Shown in pieces: positions 1 to 4,925 of a DNA stretch of 7,727 nucleotides (within the stretch, counting starts at the first letter, position 1; every line of letters starts with the position of its first letter). The stretch comes from Pseudomonadota bacterium (GTDB taxonomy: Bacteria; Desulfobacterota; Desulfobacteria; Desulfobacterales; C00003060). The stretch lies in the NCBI GenBank assembly GCA_015222985.1, contig JADFWI010000090.1, positions 1-7,727 of the forward strand. Reading direction: 5' to 3'. The position numbers and the translations under genes were made by a program. The notes beneath the pieces were generated by a model, which had not been told where the DNA came from, searched no databases, and saw only the letters and a program-made list of their open reading frames with translations.

Positions 1-25
1 ATTTGTAATTTGATATTTGTAATTT
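1..25. repeat. Short AT-rich direct repeat
   Basis: The 11-mer ATTTGTAATTT occurs twice with a 14-bp period (1-11 and 15-25). It lies in the AT-rich stretch downstream of typA and may continue beyond the window edge. No coding potential is seen. It may be part of a longer AT-rich repeat, but only two units are visible. Confidence 0.5.
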
Positions 26-55
26 CAATAATTCAATGAACTTCCAACAAAGCAA

Positions 56-70
56 ATCCCCTCTGGGGAT
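56..70 (-). terminator. Weak hairpin downstream of typA
   Basis: ATCCCC (56-61) and GGGGAT (65-70) form a perfect 6-bp stem with a 3-nt loop, starting about 30 nt past the typA stop in the direction of typA transcription. There is no proper T tract after it on the minus strand (ATTTGCTTTG follows), so it could be an RNA-end stabiliser or a poor terminator rather than a strong intrinsic one. Nothing else is recognised in positions 1-101. Confidence 0.25.
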
Positions 71-101
71 AACCAAAGCCTGCTCCTCTGGGCCAGGATT
101 T

Positions 102-1931
102 TTACGCAGCATTTTGTAGGACTGCGGGCATGCAAGTCGGCCCCCGTTGGCGTTTTCTGAGCCGTATGTTCCGGGGAGTGATCTCGACCAGCTCATCGTC
201 GTTGATGTAGGAGATACATTCTTCCAGCCCCATGATCAACGGTGGCGTGAGAATAACGTTTTCATCGGATCCTGCTGCGCGCATGTTGGTGAGCTTCTTT
301 CCTTTGGCGGGGTTCACCACCAGGTCCCTGTCTCGGCTGTGCTCACCGATGATCTGTCCTTCATAGACCTCAACGCCCGGCCCGTGAAAGAGCTTGCCTC
401 GGGCCTGCAGGTTGAACAGGGCATAGGCCACGGTCATGCAGGTAGACTTGGAAATCAGGACGCCGTTTCTTCGATGCCGGATTTCGCCGGCATGGGGGCC
501 GTATTCCAGAAAAACATAGTTCATAACGCCCATGCCCCTGGTGCTGGACATGAACTCAGACCGGTAGCCGATAAGGCCCCGGGTAGGTATTTTGTACTTG
601 AGGCGTGCCCGGCCGCTTCCTTGTCGCATATCGATGAGCCTGCCCTTCCGCAAACCGAGGCCTTCCATTGTCGTACCCATGTACTCTTCGTCAACGTCAA
701 TGGTCAGTTCCTCATAGGGCTCCAGTGTCTTATCCCCTTGCTGCTTCAACACAACCTGGGGGCAAGAGACCTGAAATTCGTAACCCTCTCTTCGCATCTT
801 CTCAATCAAGATGGCCAGATGCAGTTCCCCACGACCGGACACCTTGAAGCCCACGTCTTCGGCCAACTCTTCTACGACCAATGCGACATCCGCCAGAGTT
901 TCCCGATGCAAACGATCGGCAAGATGGCGGGATGTCACGAAGGTTCCTTCCGTCCCCGCAAAGGGCGAATCATTGGGGAGGATATTTACCGAAATCGTTG
1001 GCGGATCAATGGAAATCGGCGGGCACGGGCAGGGGTTATCCGGGACCGTATAGGTATCGCCGATTGCGACGGAGTCCATTCCGGCAACGGCAACGACCTC
1101 GCCCACACCGGCATGGGCTGTCGGTACTTTGCGGTTGCCCTCAAATCGATACACCTGGGAAATGACGGCAGAGAGAAGCGCGCCTGTCTGATCCGCCACG
1201 ACAACAGCCTGACCGACATTGAGTTCGCCTGAAGTGATTTTACCGATGCCGAGACGACCCAGAAAGGGTGAATAGTCGATGGAGCTTACTCGCAGTTGCA
1301 GTCGGCCTACCTGATCGCCCGACGGGGGCGGCACGTGAGAAATGATGGTCTCCACAAGGGGCGCCATGGACGAGCCCTGTTGGCATGTATCCGTAACGGC
1401 GTAACCGTCTTTTGCAGAGGCATAGATGACCGGGAAATCGAGGATGTCATCAGGGGCGTCCAGTTTCACAAAGAGGTCAAACACGTGATCCACAACCCAA
1501 TCCGGGCGGACGTTTGGTTTGTCGATCTTGTTGATCACCACGATGATGGGCAGCTTGATGGCAAGGGCTTTCTTGAGCACAAAGTACGTCTGGGGCATTG
1601 GGCCTTCCTGGGCGTCAACGAGGAGCAACGCACCATCGGCCATATTCAGAACCCGCTCGACCTGACCGCCAAAATCGGCATGGCCGGGCGTGTCGATGAT
1701 GTTGATCCAATACCCGTCATGCACGAAGGACCCGTTCTTTGAGGATATCGTGATACCCCGCTCCCGCTCCAGATCCATTGAATCCATTAGTCGCTCATGA
1801 ACCTGCTGATTATCGCGAAACATACCGCTCTGTTTGAACAGTTGGTCCACAAGGGTGGTTTTTCCATGATCGACATGGGCGATGATGGCGACGTTTCGAA
1901 TCTTGTCTTGCTGGATGTTATTCTCTGTCAT
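102..1931 (-). CDS. typA: Translational GTPase TypA/BipA
   Basis: This is a 609-aa ribosome-binding GTPase of the EF-G/LepA superfamily, the usual length for TypA. The family acts on the ribosome in stress adaptation and 50S assembly. All G motifs are visible: G1 AHVDHGKT (residues 18-25), G2 RGITI (58-62), G3 DTPGH (80-84), G4 NKID (134-137) and G5 SAK (172-174). Domain II, the EF-G-like domain and the TypA-specific C-terminal region follow; the last carries the diagnostic PTRGLIGYRSEF and STRGMG stretches. The start codon at 1929-1931 is preceded by an AAGGGA-type ribosome site, and the sequence begins with the usual short tail before RNVAIIAHVDHGKTT. It lies 66 bp downstream of the ychF-like gene on the same strand with no clear terminator or promoter between, so the two are probably co-transcribed. 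No defects are seen. Confidence 0.98.
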   Translation of the reverse strand: MTENNIQQDKIRNVAIIAHVDHGKTTLVDQLFKQSGMFRDNQQVHERLMDSMDLERERGITISSKNGSFVHDGYWINIIDTPGHADFGGQVERVLNMADGALLLVDAQEGPMPQTYFVLKKALAIKLPIIVVINKIDKPNVRPDWVVDHVFDLFVKLDAPDDILDFPVIYASAKDGYAVTDTCQQGSSMAPLVETIISHVPPPSGDQVGRLQLRVSSIDYSPFLGRLGIGKITSGELNVGQAVVVADQTGALLSAVISQVYRFEGNRKVPTAHAGVGEVVAVAGMDSVAIGDTYTVPDNPCPCPPISIDPPTISVNILPNDSPFAGTEGTFVTSRHLADRLHRETLADVALVVEELAEDVGFKVSGRGELHLAILIEKMRREGYEFQVSCPQVVLKQQGDKTLEPYEELTIDVDEEYMGTTMEGLGLRKGRLIDMRQGSGRARLKYKIPTRGLIGYRSEFMSSTRGMGVMNYVFLEYGPHAGEIRHRRNGVLISKSTCMTVAYALFNLQARGKLFHGPGVEVYEGQIIGEHSRDRDLVVNPAKGKKLTNMRAAGSDENVILTPPLIMGLEECISYINDDELVEITPRNIRLRKRQRGPTCMPAVLQNAA

Positions 1932-1997
1932 GTTGATTATCCCTTACGAACCACTCGGTGGCTTATCTCAAATCATAGGGCTCGCCCTAAGGTCTTG

Positions 1998-3068
1998 CTA
2001 AACATGAAAGCGGATGTTCATGATGTCCCCGTCCCGGACTATGTAATCCTTTCCTTTCAAGTGGAAGTGGCCATCTTCGCGAACACCCTTTTCAGATCCG
2101 CATTGCATCAAATCATCACAGGAGAAACATTCGGCCCGGATGAATCCACGGGCCAGATCGGTGTGAATGGTTTCGGCCGCCTTTACAGCGGTGTTTCCAT
2201 GGACAATGTTCCATGCCCGCACTTCATCGGAGCCCACCGTGAAAAAGCTGATATAGCCCAGGGTCTTATAGGCCAGGCAGGTTAAACGTTGCCGCGCCGA
2301 TTCCTGAGTACCCATATCTTCCATGAAGAGCTTAACGTCGTCCTCATCCGTCAGGCGGGCCAATTCCATCTCAAATTTCCCTGCAAATTCTATCACACTG
2401 TTTTGCTTTTCGATTTCCCGAAGGATATCCTGATTATTTCCGAAAAGCGTTTCGTCGGAGTTCAGAATAATCATGAACGGCTTTTGCGTTAGGAACTGAA
2501 ATCCACGGATAATTTTTTCCTCGTCGCCGTCCAGGTCGAGATCCCTGATCCATCCATTGTTGCTCACATGCGCTACAATGTCTCGTAGGGTCTTTTCTTC
2601 CATTTCAAGAATGTTGGTTTTTTTACCCCTTTTGTAGGCCTTTTCAATCCGTTCCAGTCGATTTTCAGCAACGATCATGTCGGAAATCAGCAACTCATCT
2701 TTGATAGTTGCAATATCTTCCAGAGGTGCTGGAGGATCGCCGGCGGCATCCGGAAAGTTGCGTACCACCAAGGCCAATGCGTCCGAGTTCTTCATGAGAG
2801 CCAGGGATGTGCTGGAAAAGAGGCCATCTCTTACAGAACCCTGGCTCAGACCCACAAAATCAGTCAATTCAATGGTGGCATGAACGGTTTTTTTGGGGTT
2901 GTACATTTTCGAAAGGGAGGTGACCCTGTCATCGATCACATCGACAACCGCCAAGTTCGGCTTCGCCTTGCAATCGGTATATACGGTGACCGTTGCATCG
3001 GCCTTTGTCAAGGCATTAAAAACCGTTGTTTTCCCCGAATTCGGCAAACCAATTAATCCGATTTTCAT
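1998..3068 (-). CDS. ychF: YchF/Obg-like ATPase with DUF933 (TGS-like) domain
   Basis: A 356-aa P-loop protein of the YchF/OLA1 branch of Obg GTPases, which prefers ATP and binds ribosomes; E. coli YchF is linked to the oxidative-stress response. Walker A is GLPNSGKT (7-14), G3 is DFVG (70-73), and the G4 position reads NSDE (203-206), the NxxE form that distinguishes YchF from NKxD GTPases. The C-terminal domain (about 265-356) carries the diagnostic EVRAW, IHTDLARGFIRAE and KDYIVRDGDIMN stretches. Cys33 aligns with the redox-sensitive Cys35 of E. coli YchF. It is divergent: Walker A has S-GKT rather than V-GKS, and the usual GEGLGNKFL segment after G3 is not conserved. I chose the start at 3066-3068 because MKIGLIGLPN matches family N termini and AGGGA sits 7 nt upstream (3076-3080); a longer frame to 3128 exists but adds unconserved residues. 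It heads a probable operon with typA. Confidence 0.93.
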   Translation of the reverse strand: MKIGLIGLPNSGKTTVFNALTKADATVTVYTDCKAKPNLAVVDVIDDRVTSLSKMYNPKKTVHATIELTDFVGLSQGSVRDGLFSSTSLALMKNSDALALVVRNFPDAAGDPPAPLEDIATIKDELLISDMIVAENRLERIEKAYKRGKKTNILEMEEKTLRDIVAHVSNNGWIRDLDLDGDEEKIIRGFQFLTQKPFMIILNSDETLFGNNQDILREIEKQNSVIEFAGKFEMELARLTDEDDVKLFMEDMGTQESARQRLTCLAYKTLGYISFFTVGSDEVRAWNIVHGNTAVKAAETIHTDLARGFIRAECFSCDDLMQCGSEKGVREDGHFHLKGKDYIVRDGDIMNIRFHV

Positions 3069-3308
3069 CAATTTTTCCCTATTCTCTTCCCTGTTTGCCA
3101 GAAGCAATCCTGGCGGGACTCGGCACACATCATGCCACGGGAGGCGTGGTTGTTTTTCGAAAGTGGGCCTGCTGCATGTTAGGCACGGTGATCATGTGGT
3201 GCAAGGCATCCAAAAAATTGGCCACTCCAATACATTCTGGAGTGGCCCTTAACCACAGTGTCTCAAGGTAAGCGCCCATTCGTCCGTTTGGCACCGCAAA
3301 TATAGAAC
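3069..3308 (-). promoter_or_regulatory. Long 5' leader of the ychF-typA operon, possible attenuator
   Basis: From the predicted transcription start (about 3308) to the ychF start codon there are about 240 nt without a credible gene. In the RNA a first helix can form between GUGCC and GGCGC (about 3269-3295). Then comes a strong hairpin with a T run (3212-3247). GUGG at 3253-3256 could compete by pairing with CCAC inside the terminator arm (3242-3245), though that is only 4 bp. This layout resembles an attenuated or riboswitch-like leader. I do not recognise a known RNA family, and the regulatory role is inference. Confidence 0.4.
3212..3247 (-). terminator. Rho-independent terminator/attenuator upstream of ychF
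   Basis: GGCCACTCCA (3220-3229) and TGGAGTGGCC (3238-3247) form a perfect 10-bp stem with an 8-nt loop. On the minus strand the stem is followed by AA and then six T (complement of the A run at 3212-3217), a classical intrinsic terminator. It lies about 60 nt downstream of the predicted promoter and about 145 nt before the ychF start, so it would end most transcripts before the gene unless it is antiterminated. It could also simply insulate ychF from the cassette region. Confidence 0.8.
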
Positions 3309-3313
3309 TTTTT

Positions 3314-3342
3314 ACTATAAATACATCAAATCATTTTGTCAA
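3314..3342 (-). promoter_or_regulatory. Sigma-70 promoter for ychF-typA
   Basis: On the minus strand TTGACA (3337-3342) is followed by a 17-bp spacer and TATAGT (3314-3319), an 11 of 12 match to the consensus. Transcription would start near 3308. It lies 10 bp from the left end of the MITE-like element at 3353-3480. Confidence 0.65.
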
Positions 3343-3352
3343 ATATTAAAAT

Positions 3353-3480
3353 TGATGGAGTCGTAAAAAGTCGAAAAACACCTCTTCCTGTCAGCTTTAC
3401 TCACTCCGTGAGCATTTTGGGCGCACTTTTCACCCGAAATGCTCAATGTCGTTCGCAAATGACTTTTTACGGTTTTATCA
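3353..3480. mobile_element. MITE-like inverted-repeat element, copy 1
   Basis: A 128-bp element with imperfect terminal inverted repeats. The left end is TGATGGAGTCGTAAAAAGTC; the reverse complement of the right end is TGATAAAACCGTAAAAAGTC, sharing the core CGTAAAAAGTC. The interior can fold: GAGCATTTTGGG (3410-3421) pairs with CCCGAAATGCTC (3433-3444) with one G-T pair, and CTCAC (3400-3404) with GTGAG (3408-3412). It encodes no protein. Its ends match those of the element at 7347-7500, but the interiors differ. No target duplication is seen (AAAT on the left, AGGA on the right). Its right end supplies the TGA that ends the truncated methyltransferase gene. Confidence 0.7.
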
Positions 3481-3824
3481 AGGATAGTATATTGTAAAAG
3501 CAGACAAAATAGTAACTGGAGCTAGAAGAGTCTCTGAAGCAAAGCCGACACCCAGTGCCCCGAGCAAACTAAAAAAATAGAGAGGATTTCTACACATGGA
3601 ATATGGCCCTTCTGCAACCAGATTATCTGTCTTGTAGCCTGCTATATACAAAGAGCACATAATTGGCCCAATGAAGCAATCCCAACCAAAATAGCCCCTA
3701 CGAGAAATAAAATTGTGCTGAATAAAGGCGCTTTGATTTCCCAGGCACTACTGGATACAGCTATTGTAACCATTAATATTATGACAAATAATTGAGTAAG
3801 CCGAATTCTTAATTTTTCAATCAT
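3478..3824 (-). pseudogene. Broken isoprenylcysteine methyltransferase-like membrane protein
   Basis: Remnant of an integral-membrane methyltransferase of the isoprenylcysteine carboxyl methyltransferase/PEMT type. The first 55 codons from ATG 3822-3824 (AAGGA ribosome site upstream) encode two hydrophobic segments (about 12-27 and 36-52). The frame then breaks at about 3657-3659, where TATGTGC stands in place of the expected TATGGTGC; losing one G turns a Trp-Cys pair into a shift. The next frame continues with the family signature EGPYSMCRNPLYFFS and another hydrophobic stretch, giving about 115 aa of a protein usually near 200. The remainder is missing, because at YYP the sequence runs into the MITE-like element, whose end gives the stop. 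The gene starts 16 bp after an attC-like site, as in an integron cassette. The stretch is visibly more A+T-rich than its neighbours. Family assignment is good; the function is lost. Confidence 0.8.
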
Positions 3825-3839
3825 GTAAAATTCCTTTAT

Positions 3840-3908
3840 GTCTAACGTCCGGGCTGACAGGTGCGCGGGCGCTGTTTCCGCGCATCCTTGTCCGGCCCGT
3901 TGTTATGC
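3840..3908 (-). other. attC-like integron recombination site 1
   Basis: A 69-bp imperfect palindrome with integron attC layout, read on the minus strand. The 5' core is GCATAAC (3902-3908) and the 3' core GTTAGAC (3840-3846), a perfect GTTRRRY. Inner arms CGGGCCGGACAAGG and CCTGTCAGCCCG pair with unpaired extra bases, and GGATGCGCGG/CCCGCGCACC lie nearer the tip. The stop codon TAA of higA lies inside the 5' core, and the next open frame starts 16 bp after the 3' core, both typical of gene cassettes. Assignment rests on layout and core motifs; no integrase gene is in the window. Confidence 0.75.
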
Positions 3909-4238
3909 CCCGGCGTCTGGTCCCAGTTGAGATGCAAACTTCTTAACGGGAATAATTCGCTGTTCAATGTCGTGCCCAATCTTGCGTTTCATCATCCTCA
4001 AGTCGTATTCAGATTGCAGATTCAGCCAAAACTGGGCCTCGACCCCGAAATAACGCTCCAGCCTGAGCGCTGTGTCAGCAGTTATGCCTCGTTTCCCGTT
4101 CACGATCTCACTTATTCTATTCGGCGGTACGGCAAGGTCCCGCGACAACTGGTTTATGCTAATGTCCATCGGTTCCATGAAATCTTCTCGCAAGATTTCG
4201 CCAGGCGTAATGGGATCAAGAAAATCTTTGCTGCTCAT
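3903..4238 (-). CDS. higA: HigA-type antitoxin, XRE-family DNA-binding protein
   Basis: A 111-aa intact HigA/VapI-type antitoxin. The family neutralises HigB by direct binding and represses its own operon. Visible signatures are the N-terminal PITPGEILREDFMEP motif (9-23), a helix-turn-helix at about 28-65 (INQLSRDLAVPPNRISEIVNGKRGIT), and the family hallmark FWLNLQSEYDL (70-80). The start at 4236-4238 has a GAGGTG ribosome site, 9 bp after the reading frame of the toxin would end, so the order is toxin first, as in higBA operons. The stop TAA overlaps the 5' core of the attC-like site, marking the pair as a cassette. The gene is undamaged although its toxin is frameshifted; an antitoxin retained alone could still act as a repressor or anti-addiction factor (inference). 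Confidence 0.93.
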   Translation of the reverse strand: MSSKDFLDPITPGEILREDFMEPMDISINQLSRDLAVPPNRISEIVNGKRGITADTALRLERYFGVEAQFWLNLQSEYDLRMMKRKIGHDIEQRIIPVKKFASQLGPDAGA

Positions 4239-4247
4239 TTTTGCACC

Positions 4248-4525
4248 TCAATGATAATCGACGATTTCGACGTTGAAGGCGTTGCCGTCATGCCATTCAA
4301 AGCAGATACGCCATTGCTTGTTTATGCTTATGGCATATTCCCCTTCCTGTCACCGCCAAGAGCGTGAAACCTGTTTCCAGGATTCAGCATCAAAGCCTTC
4401 AAGCTTGGGGCAGCATGCAAGACCATCAGCCGTTTTCTCGCCTGCCGCTCGAAAGACTGGAATCGCCGAACTCGTCTGTCATTAAAAAGTTTCTCAGTAT
4501 CCCGGCAGGCAAACGATTTTATCAT
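4248..4525 (-). pseudogene. higB: HigB-type toxin (RelE/ParE fold), frameshifted
   Basis: From ATG 4523-4525, MIKSFACRDTEKLF through GNRFHALGGDRKG matches HigB toxins, ribosome-dependent mRNA endonucleases. After residue 62 the frame meets a G run of four (4340-4343) and ends three codons later (NMP, stop). One added G would restore EYAISINKQWRICFEW and DGNAFNVEIVDYH, the conserved C-terminal half including the WRICF strand and the terminal DYH, giving 92 aa, the normal length. The 278-nt span from start to the restored stop is one base short of a codon multiple. This may be a true inactivating deletion, a homopolymer base-call error, or (less likely) a tolerated -1 slip: a Gly-tRNA on GGG could re-pair with GGG one base back and continue with GAA. 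The next gene is the matching antitoxin. Confidence 0.88.
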
Positions 4526-4531
4526 ACGCGA

Positions 4532-4560
4532 AGTGTATTACGGCTGGCGTAATATGTCAA
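4532..4560 (-). promoter_or_regulatory. higBA promoter with operator palindrome
   Basis: Minus strand: TTGACA (4555-4560), 17-bp spacer, TACACT (4532-4537). The spacer is almost filled by a perfect inverted repeat, TATTACG (4548-4554) and CGTAATA (4536-4542) around CCAGC, a likely HigA operator covering the promoter. Transcription would start at about the A of the higB ATG (4525), so the toxin message may be leaderless; no ribosome site could then be transcribed. It lies inside the cassette, explaining how a cassette gene pair can be expressed without an integron promoter. Confidence 0.75.
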
Positions 4561-4580
4561 GCGGAAAGCATTTTGTTTGG

Positions 4581-4646
4581 GTATAACGGCGCGCCTGACC
4601 AGTGGGCGCGGTTTTTAGCCCGTCTGCGTCCAGGCGCATGTTAGAT
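4581..4646 (-). other. attC-like integron recombination site 2
   Basis: A 66-bp imperfect palindrome, same orientation as site 1. The minus-strand 5' core is ATCTAAC (4640-4646), fitting RYYYAAC; the 3' core is GTTATAC (4581-4587), one mismatch to GTTRRRY. Inner arms GCGCCTGGAC and GTCAGGCGC pair with one extrahelical G, and GGGC/GCCC lie nearer the tip. A TAA stop of a decayed upstream frame falls inside the 5' core. With site 1 it bounds a cassette of about 735 bp carrying higBA. Confidence 0.7.
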
Positions 4647-4772
4647 GCTTTTCTTGCTTAAGCCACGCTCCCTCAAAACTTTGATGCCTGAGATAAATGC
4701 CCAATATCAAGCTTTAGGGACGTCTATGATTTTATGCTTTACGTTGGCTGAAGAAGGTAATAATGACGAGAC
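4641..4772 (-). pseudogene. 3' remnant of an unidentified cassette gene
   Basis: On the minus strand one frame runs toward attC-like site 2 and stops with TAA (4641-4643) inside its 5' core, the position expected for a cassette gene. It is interrupted by one in-frame TGA at 4707-4709. Before the TGA it reads KHKIIDVPKA and after it YWAFISGIKVLRERGLSKK, plausible protein sequence with a basic C terminus. The upstream limit is uncertain because the sequence runs into the transposase stub on the other strand. I do not recognise the family. It could also be fortuitous. Confidence 0.4.
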
Positions 4773-4826
4773 ATGCCAAGAAAAGCAAGGATACACGCAC
4801 CTGGGGCTTTCCATCATATCATCATC
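4773..4826 (+). pseudogene. N-terminal stub of a REP-associated/Y1 transposase (RAYT)
   Basis: ATG 4773-4775 begins MPRKARIHAPGAFHHIII, which closely resembles the N terminus of REP-associated tyrosine transposases of the IS200/IS605-like Y1 superfamily (typical form MPRKARIDAPGALHHI). Homology ends after 18 codons; the frame reads on to a stop at 4863-4865 without resemblance. The HUH and catalytic Tyr regions are absent, so it is dead. It marks an old insertion or deletion junction next to the cassette remnant. The match rests on a short stretch. Confidence 0.6.
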
Positions 4827-4861
4827 TTTAGCTTGAATCGCTGCCATTCACACCTTTCTCC

Positions 4862-4889
4862 TTGACAGGGTCGGTAGTTGTAATACAGA
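4862..4889 (+). promoter_or_regulatory. Promoter of the GHKL ATPase gene
   Basis: TTGACA (4862-4867), a 16-bp spacer and TACAGA (4884-4889). Transcription would start around 4896, giving a leader of about 30 nt that contains the strong ribosome site GGGAGG (4915-4920), 5 nt before the ATG at 4926. No operator-like palindrome is seen. Confidence 0.5.
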
Positions 4890-4925
4890 TTGTGTTCATA
4901 ACGAAACCGATTTAGGGAGGCCCGA

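Noticed and set aside
147..1232. 361-codon open frame on the plus strand
   Set aside because: Lies wholly antisense to typA, whose motifs are complete; its translation has no recognisable domain and is a codon-bias shadow.
1976..1989. TAGGGC/GCCCTA hairpin between ychF and typA as a terminator
   Set aside because: Very small loop and no T tract on the minus strand; it may just stabilise RNA.
3069..3128. 20-residue N-terminal extension of YchF
   Set aside because: YchF proteins start right before the Walker A region (MKIGLIGLPN), and an AGGGA site sits 7 nt before that ATG.
3130..3195. 21-residue frame (MITVPNMQQAHF...) in the ychF leader, considered as a leader peptide
   Set aside because: No ribosome site and no run of regulatory codons; it lies after the terminator, so it could not drive classical attenuation.
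3305..3315. GAACTTTTTAC as a third repeat-element end
   Set aside because: No matching partner end nearby and it overlaps the ychF promoter; similarity is too short to call.
4364..4552. Plus-strand frames across the higBA region
   Set aside because: Shadows of the frameshifted toxin gene, which has clear family similarity on the minus strand.
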